A stretch of 64,000 bases of DNA from the NCBI RefSeq assembly GCF_014652535.1, contig NZ_BMYZ01000001.1, positions 1,426,001 through 1,490,000 on the forward strand. The letters run 5' to 3'. The DNA comes from Cellvibrio zantedeschiae. GTDB lineage: Bacteria; Pseudomonadota; Gammaproteobacteria; Pseudomonadales; Cellvibrionaceae. Under the pieces are notes generated by a model that did not search any database, was not told where the DNA came from, and saw nothing but the letters and a program-made list of their open reading frames with translations. Below are positions 42,824-51,481 of this stretch, piece by piece. Each line of letters starts with the position of its first letter. The first letter of the stretch is position 1. A program made the translations under genes and the position numbers.

Positions 42824-42961
42824 AAACAGATCTCAAATGTTGAACGGCAGCCAAGTTCCAAACAGCGGCTAGCGAGGGGCTTACTATAACGTACTTGTTA
42901 CAGGGCAGGCCATCATTAGCGCGGCTTGCCGCTGTAAAAAACTGTAGCTAGTCAGGGCGGA

Positions 42962-43867
42962 TTATTTCGCCTGTTTAGCGGCTCTGGCTTTTAAATCATC
43001 AATTGTAATCCAGAGTTCTTTGCGATCGAGTGGGGTAGCTTTTGGGAGGAAGGGATTGCTGATATAAAAAGCTCTGCGATTGGGAAGGTCTGCACGGTCC
43101 AATGCATCTTTTACTTCCTTACTGTTGTAAAAGTAAGTGTCAAAACTGCCATCTTTAATAGCGGCTTCCATACCATTTTCCAGATCTTTAGCGAGTTCTG
43201 TATCTCCCTTATAAACAAAGAAGTAGGTGGGTAGGGGATATACCAATACGAGTTGCTTTTCTACCGCCAGGTCTAGCTTTGGAAATGCGCTAACTTCGCT
43301 CCAGGCTTCGTTGGCGCCGCGCGGAAAAGCGTCAAAGCGGCCACCATCCAGCATGTAAAAAAGGCCAGGCTTTTTTGTACTCTTTATTACGTTGAATCCG
43401 GCGTTTTCCATAATACTAGCGTCTTGCCAACTACGGCCCTGGCCAAATTTGATTTTGCGTAAATCATCCAGAGTTTTAACAGAATCAAAACGCGTCTGGT
43501 CGCCATTGCGAATAATCAGCACACGGTGACTCATAAGGCCGCGATAGGCATCAATACGAATGGGGATATAGTCGCTTTCCATTTGTTCTGAAGTGCCGCC
43601 CCACATCAAAGAGACGCCGCCATTCTTAACAGATTCCATTAGGCGCGGACGGGAATAGGTTTCTTCGGTAGTAGTGAAAGTGTAGTGTTTACCGCTGTAA
43701 TTCAGGGCTAATTTCATTAAGCCTTGCATATAGTCAGTTTGTACAGCGGAGGGCATGTTGTATTTGACTTGTTTTTCCACTGCGTGAGCTGTGCTGCAAC
43801 ACAGCAAAGCCAGGCTGCTGATGAGGCTGGTAGTGATTAATTTTCGGAGTTGGGCGAGCCTGATCAT
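42962..43867 (-). CDS. Periplasmic solute-binding-like protein (paralogue of the 48493 gene)
   Basis: A 301-residue exported protein (signal about 1-29, ending STAHAVE). It has the periplasmic-binding type II fold pattern but a weak match to any named family: GGVSLMWGGTSEQMES, KFGQGRSWQDASIMENAGFNV, then GRFDAFPRGANEAWSEV. The last two blocks, and the C-terminal YPLPTYFFVYKGDTELA...NRRAFYISNPFLP, are shared with the protein at 48493-49452. No transporter genes adjoin it, so it may be an orphan sensor-type binding protein. Ligand unknown. It is a single leftward gene. Confidence 0.72.
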   Translation of the reverse strand: MIRLAQLRKLITTSLISSLALLCCSTAHAVEKQVKYNMPSAVQTDYMQGLMKLALNYSGKHYTFTTTEETYSRPRLMESVKNGGVSLMWGGTSEQMESDYIPIRIDAYRGLMSHRVLIIRNGDQTRFDSVKTLDDLRKIKFGQGRSWQDASIMENAGFNVIKSTKKPGLFYMLDGGRFDAFPRGANEAWSEVSAFPKLDLAVEKQLVLVYPLPTYFFVYKGDTELAKDLENGMEAAIKDGSFDTYFYNSKEVKDALDRADLPNRRAFYISNPFLPKATPLDRKELWITIDDLKARAAKQAK

Positions 43868-43935
43868 CTTTTTTCCTTGTCGAATAATAATCCTATAAAT
43901 TTAGCCCATAAAATTTTTTTTGCCTGAAAAACAAA

Positions 43936-43963
43936 AAACGCCATGTGTTTAAGCATGGCGTTT
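43936..43963 (-). terminator. Terminator of the 43985 gene
   Basis: AAACGCCATG (43936-43945) pairs with CATGGCGTTT (43954-43963) around an 8-nt loop; T-rich to the left. Confidence 0.8.
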
Positions 43964-43984
43964 ACAGTGTAATTCAATTGTTAT

Positions 43985-44401
43985 TTAGTAAATGGTGACT
44001 GCTGCGGTGCTGCAACGCCATATCATTTCCATAAACTCGTGTTGTTCCGGGTGCGAGATGGTAATGCTCTCAACCCTGCAAACCTTGTGTCTGTACCAAG
44101 TCAGGTCGTGGCGAACAAAAGTTAAGGCTCCGGTCAATGACTCATCAACGCTCACTGCGACTGTATGAGTTTCAGCCAGTTCTAATTGCTGGATAAGATC
44201 GTCCAATAAGCTGTGCAACACAGCCGGATTTTTCAAGGGCAGCTCGATTTCCCGGCTATTGAGAAATACATAATCGCGGCCCAATAATTGGCTGACGCTA
44301 ACGTGTTCTAAATCTATCGCCTTTGGCTGAGCTTTTAGGGTTGAAGCAAAATGTTGTGGTAATTCTGTGTTTGGCTGAAAGGCACGTTGACTAGTTGCCA
44401 T
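43985..44401 (-). CDS. Hypothetical protein, 138 residues
   Basis: The ATG at 44401 has GGAG seven bases upstream; the frame continues open to 44494 but that part lacks a ribosome site. I do not recognise the family. The protein is soluble-looking, with no signal peptide: LEHVSVSQLLGRDYVFLNSREIE, a helical section LDDLIQQLELAETHTVAVSVDES and FVRHDLTWYRHKVCRVESITI. Composition is like its neighbours. A strong terminator follows it. It is the only gene on this transcript. Confidence 0.6.
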   Translation of the reverse strand: MATSQRAFQPNTELPQHFASTLKAQPKAIDLEHVSVSQLLGRDYVFLNSREIELPLKNPAVLHSLLDDLIQQLELAETHTVAVSVDESLTGALTFVRHDLTWYRHKVCRVESITISHPEQHEFMEMIWRCSTAAVTIY

Positions 44402-44665
44402 GCTATGCTCCGCTGAAATCGTTAAACGCTTAAAGGTTGAACAGGCGGAAGTCTTGCGCAGATGAAAGCCGGGAAGGGGTTTTAAACCTATCAACCGGAC
44501 CGACCTGACGCGTATGACTTCGTTATATTTTTTATTTATGTCGAGCTATGGGCAGTCCGTTGAAAACGAATCTATCAGGCAAGTTTGTTAATTGCTAAGA
44601 ATTCTTAGTACGAAGTTTTGAAAAAATGACCAAAAAAGGTAATTAAAACGCAAGTTTTGAATATT
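44402..44665. other. Intergenic region, nothing recognised
   Basis: Separates the 43985 gene (start 44401) from the DAHP synthase terminator. It must include the promoter of the leftward hypothetical gene. I see no other structure or gene. Confidence 0.5.
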
Positions 44666-44691
44666 AAAAAAGCGGCTTTTGCCGCTTTTTT
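44666..44691 (-). terminator. Terminator of the DAHP synthase gene
   Basis: Perfect 11-bp stem AAAAAAGCGGC/GCCGCTTTTTT with TTTT loop. Confidence 0.88.
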
Positions 44692-44721
44692 ATATAAATA
44701 TCAATGAGATATTTCTTATAA

Positions 44722-45795
44722 CTAAAGTTGTCTATTAAGTAAGCTTTCTTTGATTGTGTTGCGCATTTTTCGTACAACATTTTCCGTTGTTACCCAATCG
44801 ATACACGCATCTGTTACCGAAATACCATATTTGAGGTCACAAAGGTTAGCAGGAATGCTTTGATTTCCTGCGCCGATGTTACTTTCAACCATCAGGCCGA
44901 TAATAGATTTGTTGCCTTCAAGGATTTGGTTGGCAACGTTTTCCATGACCAAAGTCTGCAACTCATGGTTTTTATTGGAGTTGGCGTGGCTGCAGTCAAC
45001 CATGATATTTGGCGTAACTTTCGCTTTTGCCAACTCTTGTTCACATACAGCAACACTAACAGAGTCATAATTTGGCTTGCCGTTACCGCCACGCAGCACA
45101 ACATGGCCATAGGCGTTACCGCGAGTGTGGATAATCGCAACCTGACCCTCTGTGTTGATTCCCAAAAAGCGATGGGGCTTGGAAACCGATTGCAAGGCGT
45201 TAATAGCAACCGTTAAACCACCATCTGTACCATTCTTGAAGCCTACCGCTGAAGACAAGCCGCTCGCCATTTCGCGATGGGTTTGTGATTCGGTGGTACG
45301 GGCTCCAATCGCAGACCAGCTGATCAAGTCGTGAAGGTACTGTGGGGATATAGGGTCGAGCGCTTCAGTTGCAGTTGGCAAACCAAGTTCTGCTATATCT
45401 AACAATAACTTACGACCGATATGTAATCCTTCTTGTATCTTGAAAGAATCATTCAGGTAGGGGTCATTGATCAAACCTTTCCAGCCTACGGTAGTGCGTG
45501 GCTTTTCAAAATAGACGCGCATTACTATGTAGATGGAGTCGCTAACTTCTTCCGCCAGTTTTTTCAGGCGTTGGGCGTAATCTTTAGCGGCTTCCACATC
45601 GTGAATAGAGCAAGGCCCAATCACCAGGAAAATACGGTGATCTTTGCGGTCGAGAATGTCACGAATGACAGCGCGACCCTTGGTCACTACATCGCGAGCT
45701 TTTTCCGACAAAGGCAATTCGGCCTTAAGCTCGGCAGGTGATATCAGCAATTCTTGCGATACCACATTAAGGTCATCTAATTGAATGTCAGTCAT
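44722..45795 (-). CDS. 3-deoxy-7-phosphoheptulonate (DAHP) synthase, class I (AroF/G/H)
   Basis: A 357-residue first enzyme of the shikimate pathway; condenses phosphoenolpyruvate with erythrose 4-phosphate. Class I signature motifs are clear: LVIGPCSIHDVEAAKDYA, MRVYFEKPRTTVGWKGL, GARTTESQTHREMASGLS, GFKNGTDG, and DCSHANSNKNH plus SNIGAGNQSIP near the end. Feedback by Phe, Tyr or Trp is typical, but which one applies cannot be read with certainty from sequence. No leader peptide or attenuator was seen upstream, and the ATG has only a weak GGAAA. Confidence 0.95.
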   Translation of the reverse strand: MTDIQLDDLNVVSQELLISPAELKAELPLSEKARDVVTKGRAVIRDILDRKDHRIFLVIGPCSIHDVEAAKDYAQRLKKLAEEVSDSIYIVMRVYFEKPRTTVGWKGLINDPYLNDSFKIQEGLHIGRKLLLDIAELGLPTATEALDPISPQYLHDLISWSAIGARTTESQTHREMASGLSSAVGFKNGTDGGLTVAINALQSVSKPHRFLGINTEGQVAIIHTRGNAYGHVVLRGGNGKPNYDSVSVAVCEQELAKAKVTPNIMVDCSHANSNKNHELQTLVMENVANQILEGNKSIIGLMVESNIGAGNQSIPANLCDLKYGISVTDACIDWVTTENVVRKMRNTIKESLLNRQL

Positions 45796-46148
45796 TATGG
45801 TTTTCCGTTAATTTGGTCGATTCGGAGGCTATTCTACTTAAAATAATTCGCTTTTGTAGATATTTTTTTTAATTATCGCCATAAAAACAAGCAATACGTA
45901 TGTTCTAGTGTTGGGGTACTATCTGAGAATTTTCCGACCAAAATGATACTCATCCTATTTAGGAGCGCTACAGGTCTTCATTTAGGGAATTTTAAAGCCT
46001 CGAAGGTTACGGGTTTGTTTTATCAGAGGTATGTCGATCAAAAAATAAACATGGTGAGAATTTTGGCTTTCTCTGTCAACCAAAGTAGGTAATGGGCGTT
46101 AATTGCTAAGAAAGGTGCAATTCATAAACCAAACTTGCGGAGAAAACG
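45796..46148. other. Intergenic region between DAHP synthase and the secreted basic protein
   Basis: About 350 bases with no recognised gene, no terminator-like hairpin and no clear operator. It must hold divergent promoters. The leftward frame at 46106-46375 is a shadow. Confidence 0.5.
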
Positions 46149-46640
46149 ATGTTAAAAGCTATTTTTTCTAAAACCCTGATTTCTGTTGTGGTGATGGCGC
46201 TCTTAACCGGAGTTCCAGCTGCCCTTGCTTCTGATTCAGCAAGGCAACACAAGCACAATCTTGTAAGCCGCGAAACCTCAAAAACTAAAACCGATTCTGG
46301 TTTTATCCATACACTCAACAAAACGGATGATAAAGGTGCAACTGCTATGCGCCGCACGGAAGTCTCAAATAACAAGGCGGATAGATCTCGTACCAGAACT
46401 GTGTCCGGCTCGACTTTTGAAGGTAAAACATATTCCGGGCAAAGTGTCAGCCGTAAAACTGATACTGGTTACACATCTCAAGAACATCTCTCAAATTCTG
46501 ACGGCAAGGTGGTTGACCGTTCAGTCAATGCAACGATTGACAAGGAGGCCAATACAGTGACAAAGGAAATTTCTGTTACGGAGCAAGGGGAAGAGACTAA
46601 AACACGCACCCGTGTGCACCCATTAAAAAGAGCTAAATAA
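46149..46640 (+). CDS. Secreted basic Ser/Thr-rich protein, function unknown
   Basis: A 163-residue protein with a signal peptide (LKAIFSKTLISVVVMALLTG, cut near ALAS). The mature part is hydrophilic, rich in Lys, Arg, Thr, Ser and Asp, with loosely repeating KTDSGF/KTDTGY and SRETSKT/SRKTDT blocks. Beta-structured or disordered surface protein is likely. I do not recognise a family. It lies 81 bases before the ECF sigma gene and may be its target or first gene of the unit. GGAG precedes the ATG. Confidence 0.65.
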   Translation: MLKAIFSKTLISVVVMALLTGVPAALASDSARQHKHNLVSRETSKTKTDSGFIHTLNKTDDKGATAMRRTEVSNNKADRSRTRTVSGSTFEGKTYSGQSVSRKTDTGYTSQEHLSNSDGKVVDRSVNATIDKEANTVTKEISVTEQGEETKTRTRVHPLKRAK

Positions 46641-46721
46641 TTAGCGTCAATTGCGTTGTTAATAGTGCAATTGAAATTTGAACTCAGTTTATACTGAAGA
46701 AAATTGTTTTATGGAATTCTA

Positions 46722-47303
46722 ATGTTAGAAAGCGAGCAGCCTTATTATTCAAATTTATCTGAAGTGAAATCGCATGCGCTTTCGCTCGATGATTTTTTGA
46801 GTCAGGTTGAGCGCAGGGCTTATCGCACCGCAATGCTGAGCACGCGTAAGCCCGCAGATGCTTTGGATATAGTGCAGGATGCAATGATGAAATTGGTCCA
46901 ACATTATCGTGAGCGCCCTGCTGCGGAATGGCCTTTATTGTTTCAGCGAATTTTGCAGCATCGCATTATGGATTGGCATCGTCAGCAAACGCGTCATAAA
47001 AAATGGTTTTGGCAAACCGCATCTGATGTCGACCATGACACCGATGACGAAATTAATTTGGTTGTAGATGAGCGTGAACAAGATCCAGCAGAATTGTTGG
47101 CGCAAGCAAGTGATATTCAATGCGTTGTTAATGCCTTGGAGCAATTGCCACTTCGTCAACGACAGGCATTTATGTTGCGTGCGTGGGAGGGTTTTGATGT
47201 GCAGGAAACCGCTGCGGCTATGGGATGCGGTGAAGGTAGTGTGAAAACGCATTATTTTAGAGCGCTACAAACCTTGAGAGAGCATTTAGGTAGAAATACC
47301 TGA
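46722..47303 (+). CDS. ECF sigma factor (RpoE-like)
   Basis: About 193 residues from the ATG at 46722. Region 2 is present (RRAYRTAMLSTRKPADALDIVQDAMMKLVQHY, RILQHRIMDWHRQQ) and region 4 carries the recognition helix (ALEQLPLRQRQAFMLRAWEGFDVQETAAAMGCGEGSVKTHYFRALQTL). A linker rich in Asp and Glu (about 105-125) lies between. It directs RNA polymerase to a small regulon and is normally held by an anti-sigma factor. The next gene, encoding a single-pass membrane protein, is the candidate partner. It starts a four-gene operon. Confidence 0.92.
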   Translation: MLESEQPYYSNLSEVKSHALSLDDFLSQVERRAYRTAMLSTRKPADALDIVQDAMMKLVQHYRERPAAEWPLLFQRILQHRIMDWHRQQTRHKKWFWQTASDVDHDTDDEINLVVDEREQDPAELLAQASDIQCVVNALEQLPLRQRQAFMLRAWEGFDVQETAAAMGCGEGSVKTHYFRALQTLREHLGRNT

Positions 47304-47315
47304 TAGGAGGTTGAA

Positions 47316-47672
47316 ATGGTAGAACAAAAATCACCACAAACAGACAACAAAGCTGATGAAATACTAGTTACTGTAATCACGCATTCATTGGATAAAAGTC
47401 TTGACGATATTGATGAGTTAAATTTACAGCGCTTAAAACAGGCGCGTGCCAATGCGCTGAACTTTAGCTCGATAAAAAATCGCAGATGGATTCCTTTGGC
47501 TGCGGTTGCAAGCCTGGCTGCTTTGCTGTTGGTTCCTTTTGTATTGCAAAACTATCCACATCACTCGCTTGCTGAAAGTGAATTTGAAATCGTTTCGCAG
47601 GAGTTACCTTTGTCGTCAGAAGAAATGGATGATATCGATATGTTGATGGCATTGGAGGATACCGATGCTTAA
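47316..47672 (+). CDS. DUF3619-type membrane protein, putative anti-sigma factor
   Basis: A 118-residue protein with an N-terminal cytoplasmic part containing LDKSLDDIDELNLQRLKQARANALN, which is characteristic of DUF3619, one membrane helix (WIPLAAVASLAALLLVPFVL) and a short acidic periplasmic tail (SSEEMDDIDMLMALEDTD). The topology and position, 12 bases after the sigma gene, suit an anti-sigma or sigma-regulator role, which is inferred. GGAGG at the end of this gene serves the next, whose start overlaps it by 8 bases. Confidence 0.78.
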   Translation: MVEQKSPQTDNKADEILVTVITHSLDKSLDDIDELNLQRLKQARANALNFSSIKNRRWIPLAAVASLAALLLVPFVLQNYPHHSLAESEFEIVSQELPLSSEEMDDIDMLMALEDTDA

Positions 47673-47988
47673 GCGTTTGATACGTGTGCGCCAAAAGCGA
47701 TTTTTCGGAATGGTGTTAATAGGTGTTTGTGTGTGTGCAGATGCTCCACCTCCATCGCAAGAATTTTGGGAATATATGATTGAGTACGGCGATGAAAAAG
47801 GCGAGGTGTTAGATCCCTTGGAGTATGACCAAATTCTTACTATGAAAGACACGGATAAAAATGAAAGTGTTGAGCAAGAAAAGCTTTCGATGAATAAACC
47901 TCGAGTTAAAAATACTGATATGAAAAATGAACATAAATCGTCTGTACAGGCAGCGCCAGTGGTAGATGCCAAAGGAGCAAAGCTATGA
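47665..47988 (+). CDS. Small exported protein of the sigma operon, function unknown
   Basis: A 107-residue protein whose ATG overlaps the previous stop by 8 bases and has GGAGG six bases upstream. The N-terminus is basic then hydrophobic (RFFGMVLIGVCVCADA), a likely signal or lipid-attachment region. The recognisable block is PSQEFWEYMIEYGDEKGEVLDPLEYD, a feature of proteins commonly found between DUF3619 and DUF3106 genes. The rest is charged and probably disordered. Function not known; translational coupling with both neighbours indicates a shared role. Confidence 0.75.
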   Translation: MLKRLIRVRQKRFFGMVLIGVCVCADAPPPSQEFWEYMIEYGDEKGEVLDPLEYDQILTMKDTDKNESVEQEKLSMNKPRVKNTDMKNEHKSSVQAAPVVDAKGAKL

Positions 47989-48488
47989 AGCTGATTGTAT
48001 TGCTGGCAAGTTTGTTTTTTGTGCCTATGTTGTGGGCAGATTCGTCTTTGGAGTGGAATCAGCTGAGTCCTTCACAACAACAGGTGTTGGCAGCAGTTCA
48101 ACCGCGTTGGGATAAAATCCCCTTGGAACGCCGTCAGGAATTAATCAAAAAAGCAGATAAGTTTTCCAGCCTTAAACCTGAACAGCAACAAAAAATACTG
48201 GAGCGCTTCGAAAAATGGAAAGGCTTACCGGCTGAGCAGAAGGATGCATTGCGCCAACGCTACAAAGATTTTAATAATTTACCGGCTGATCAAAAGGCCG
48301 AGGTGCGTAAGCGTTTGGAATGGTTTCAGGCTCTGCCTGAAGAGCAGAAAAAAACTATTCGCGGAAAGTGGCAATCATTAACGCCTGAGCAAAAACACCG
48401 GATGCGTGAACGGTTTAAGAATATGACTCCTGACGAGCGTAAAGCTGCGCGCGAGCGCTTGATGCGCTTGCGTGAAAATAAAGAGTAA
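47985..48488 (+). CDS. DUF3106 periplasmic protein
   Basis: A 167-residue protein with signal peptide (KLIVLLASLFFVPMLWA). The mature part is a run of about five repeats of the pattern 'L(S/T)PEQ(Q)(K) ... RYK/RFE/RWE ... LPAEQK', diagnostic of DUF3106. It is highly charged and helical, similar in style to the periplasmic CpxP/Spy-type envelope-stress proteins, which is only a loose analogy. Its ATG overlaps the previous stop (ATGA). It ends the sigma operon. Confidence 0.85.
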   Translation: MKLIVLLASLFFVPMLWADSSLEWNQLSPSQQQVLAAVQPRWDKIPLERRQELIKKADKFSSLKPEQQQKILERFEKWKGLPAEQKDALRQRYKDFNNLPADQKAEVRKRLEWFQALPEEQKKTIRGKWQSLTPEQKHRMRERFKNMTPDERKAARERLMRLRENKE

Positions 48489-48492
48489 TTTT

Positions 48493-49452
48493 TCAGGGGG
48501 CAGTAGGTTTGTGTGGATCAAAGTAATATTGTTGGTAATTTGTGGGTAGATTTTTAATGTAGGGGTTGCTTAGTCGAAAGATGCGGCGCTTATTAAATTG
48601 ACTCGCTGCAATATTTTCTTTGTTCTGCATCATCCAGAGCTTATGTAAGGAGCCATCTTTTTCTGCTATTACTAAACCTTGCTGAATACGCTTTAAAATT
48701 GCGCTGTTGTTGCTATTTGCAAATAAAAATTTAGGTAGCGGGTAATAAAGTAAAAAACTTTCGTCGTAGCTCAGCCCTTCGGTTTCAGGTTCATTTTTTA
48801 TTTCATTGAATATTTCGTTAAACCCGCGGCAAAAAAAATCGACTCTACCGGCTTTGGTCATGCGAATGAGACTTTGCACATTCGTTTGTTCGATCACCTT
48901 AAAACCATGGTGGCGCAAGATTTTTATATCCAGCCAGCCTATGCCTGCACCAAATGTATAGCGGCGCAACTCATCAATACTTTGAACGCTTTTAAGCTTG
49001 GCTTTTAATGCGGGGCGCATGAAACAAATACGATAACTATTTGCACCAAAATCAATTGGAATATCAATGTATTCGTAGGGGTTTTTCGCCACCATATCAT
49101 CTTCGTAGCTCATCATCATGACGAGGTTGGGGTAAATATTATTGTTTAAGGCAGATAATGTTCGAGCGCGATTCATGGGTGGAATGGGGCGCAATTCGAA
49201 TGGCCCGTAAGAGGCTTTGGTTTTTTCCAGTGCGAGGTTGATAACATCAACCTCTGAGAGTTGCTGGGTATTATTTTTAAGTTCGGGCTTTTTTACTGAC
49301 ACTACAACGGGTAGCACAGGCTCAGTAATGGCGTGAGTGCAAACTGTGATGGCGAAAAATAGTAAACCAAAAAATATTTTTAGCGCGCAAAGAAATCCTG
49401 TCGCGTTAGCGCTGCGCTTATTAAACTTGACCGATTCCCGTACCAAGCCCAT
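48493..49452 (-). CDS. Periplasmic solute-binding-like protein (paralogue of the 42962 gene)
   Basis: About 319 residues from the ATG at 49452 (GGAA eight bases upstream); the frame is open from 49503. A long N-region precedes a signal-like hydrophobic segment (FLCALKIFFGLLFFAITVCTHA broken by polar residues). It shares with the 42962 protein the blocks FGAGIGWLDIKILRHHGFKVI, GRVDFFCRGFNEIFNE, YYPLPKFLFANSNN and NKRRIFRLSNPYI. Overall it follows the family-3 binding-protein plan, but no transporter genes are near. Ligand unknown. It is convergent with the sigma operon. Confidence 0.72.
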   Translation of the reverse strand: MGLVRESVKFNKRSANATGFLCALKIFFGLLFFAITVCTHAITEPVLPVVVSVKKPELKNNTQQLSEVDVINLALEKTKASYGPFELRPIPPMNRARTLSALNNNIYPNLVMMMSYEDDMVAKNPYEYIDIPIDFGANSYRICFMRPALKAKLKSVQSIDELRRYTFGAGIGWLDIKILRHHGFKVIEQTNVQSLIRMTKAGRVDFFCRGFNEIFNEIKNEPETEGLSYDESFLLYYPLPKFLFANSNNSAILKRIQQGLVIAEKDGSLHKLWMMQNKENIAASQFNKRRIFRLSNPYIKNLPTNYQQYYFDPHKPTAP

Positions 49453-49551
49453 TGTGTGGGTTCCGTGGTTAGCTTGTCTTTGTGTGGATGCCAATGTCCA
49501 CAACTATTTAATAGTCCTTAAAGTTTAGCAGTTTCAGGTTCAATCACCAGC

Positions 49552-50499
49552 TCAACGGTATTCAACTGGTTTGCCGTCGGGTTTGCGCAAAATAATCAGG
49601 TCGCTGCGGCTGACATTTTCGGTTACCTCCCTGCACAGTTGTAAAAAGCTTGAAATTCCCGCAGTTAAAAACTTTTGCTTGTGTAACACAAAATTAAATT
49701 GCCGTTTTAAATCCAGGCCTGCAATTTCCAAAGGAACTAAACTTCCGCGTCTAAATGCATCTTTTAGCGCCAGCCGGGAGATGCAACCAATTCCCAATCC
49801 AGATTCTACGGCGCGTTTGATGGCCTCTGTGTGTTCCAGCTCCAGCAATACTTTTAAATTGGTGAGTTGATGACGCATAGCCGCATCAAATACCTGGCGT
49901 GTGCCTGAGCCGCGCTCGCGTAGTATCCAATTTTCGTTAATGAGGTCTTGCAGCTTAACGCCTGATTTACTGGCAAGAGGGTGATCGGGAGCCGCAAAGA
50001 TTACTAGCTCATCGTCTACCCAGGGAGTGATTTGTAAATCCGGGTGATAGCTATCGCCTTCAATCAACCCCAAGTCGAGTTTGAAGTGCGCCACCTGATC
50101 AATAATGGTGGAGGTATTCTGTACCGCAAGCTCAACCCTGCTGCCAGGATTTTGCTGCATGTAATCGCCTATTAATAAGGTGGCCAGATAGTTGCCAATA
50201 GTCAAAGTGGCGCCAATACGTAGAGAGCCGGTACCGATTTTACCCTCCAATAGAGCTTCCAATTCCTGCGCGCGATCCAATAACTCCATGGCGCGCGGTA
50301 ATAATTCCCGGCCTTCGGTATTCAGTTGCAGGCGTTTGCCCTGTCGGTCAAATAACCGCGTGTTGAATTGCCGCTCTAGCTCAGCGAGAGCCATGCTGGT
50401 CGCCGATTGAGTCATGGATAGGGCTTCAGCGGCGCGCGAAACGCTACTTTCACGTCCTATGGCAACTAAAACTTCAAGCTGGCGAAGGCTAAATTTCAT
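49552..50499 (-). CDS. LysR-family transcriptional regulator (YeiE-like)
   Basis: A 315-residue protein. The N-terminal winged helix has FSLRQLEVLVAIGRESSVSRAAEALSMTQSATSMALAELE with FDRQGKRLQLN; the effector domain (about 90-300) contains LGLIEGDSYHPDL and GSGTRQVFDAAMRHQL. The overall pattern is closest to YeiE/CysB-type regulators by eye. The gene is divergent from etfB-etfA-fpr (start 50732), so control of that operon is possible but not shown. No clear operator half-sites were identified. Confidence 0.9.
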   Translation of the reverse strand: MKFSLRQLEVLVAIGRESSVSRAAEALSMTQSATSMALAELERQFNTRLFDRQGKRLQLNTEGRELLPRAMELLDRAQELEALLEGKIGTGSLRIGATLTIGNYLATLLIGDYMQQNPGSRVELAVQNTSTIIDQVAHFKLDLGLIEGDSYHPDLQITPWVDDELVIFAAPDHPLASKSGVKLQDLINENWILRERGSGTRQVFDAAMRHQLTNLKVLLELEHTEAIKRAVESGLGIGCISRLALKDAFRRGSLVPLEIAGLDLKRQFNFVLHKQKFLTAGISSFLQLCREVTENVSRSDLIILRKPDGKPVEYR

Positions 50500-50731
50500 G
50501 GATTCATCCGTTTATTGAAAATAGTCGGCTAAATATGGATTAAATCAGGCTTTGGCCTGCTAAAGACGCCACTATTTGTAGGCTCAAGCATCTATAATGC
50601 GCGCCAATTTCTGTGATTTGTAAAACTTGGTTTTATATCAGTTTTACTGATTAACAATATAAGAGTAATCAATTTTACATATATTGTTCAAATATTTATA
50701 ATTGAGCCCAAATGTTTATGGAGCTACATGC

Positions 50732-51481
50732 ATGAAAGTGTTGGTTGGAATCAAGCGCGTCGTGGATCACAACGTACGTGTGCGTGCTAAAGCTGATGGC
50801 AGCGGGGCTGATATTGCCAGCGCTAAAATGAGTATTAACCCCTTTGATGAACACGCTGTTGAAGAAGCGGTACGTTTAAAAGAAGCCGGTGTAGCAACTG
50901 AAGTTGTAGTCGTGACTGCTGGTGCTGCTAATGCGCAAGATGTTTTGCGTCATGCTTTGGCCCTGGGTGCAGACCGCGCCATTTTGGTTGAGACTACCGA
51001 TCATCTTAATTCGCTTGCCAGTGCAAAAGTGCTGCGCGAAATTGCAAAACGTGAAGCACCGCAACTGATTTTAATTGGCAAGCAAGCAATCGATGATGAC
51101 GCTGCAGAAGTAGGTCAAATGCTTGCAGCCTTGTTGAATGTTGGCCAAGCCACTTTTGCGTCGACGATAAAAATTGCTAACGGCAAAGCAGAAGTCACTC
51201 GCGAAATTGACGGCGGTCAGGAAACGGTTGAATTAACTTTACCAGCAGTTATCACCGCAGACTTGCGTTTGAATGACCCTCGTTATATCAAGCTCCCGAA
51301 TATGATGATGGCAAAGAAAAAGCCATTGGAAACTATAGCCATCGCTGATTTACAGCTAAACACTGTTAGCAAAGTTGCAACTATTAATGTTGCAGAGCCG
51401 CCTGCGCGTGCTGTGGGCAAAATGCTTAACAGTGTTGAAGAATTGATTGAAGTCTTGCAAGCGCAAGTGAAGGTGAACTAA
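50732..51481 (+). CDS. etfB: Electron transfer flavoprotein beta subunit
   Basis: 249 residues from the ATG at 50732, with GGAG about eight bases upstream; the frame is open from 50702. Landmarks are MKVLVGIKRVVDHNVRVR, INPFDEHAVEEAVRLKEAG, LALGADRAILVE, and the family signature region near GKQAIDDDAAEVGQMLAALL. With EtfA it carries electrons from acyl-CoA and other dehydrogenases to ETF-QO, encoded at 33478-35115. The stop TAA directly abuts the etfA ATG. Confidence 0.97.
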   Translation: MKVLVGIKRVVDHNVRVRAKADGSGADIASAKMSINPFDEHAVEEAVRLKEAGVATEVVVVTAGAANAQDVLRHALALGADRAILVETTDHLNSLASAKVLREIAKREAPQLILIGKQAIDDDAAEVGQMLAALLNVGQATFASTIKIANGKAEVTREIDGGQETVELTLPAVITADLRLNDPRYIKLPNMMMAKKKPLETIAIADLQLNTVSKVATINVAEPPARAVGKMLNSVEELIEVLQAQVKVN

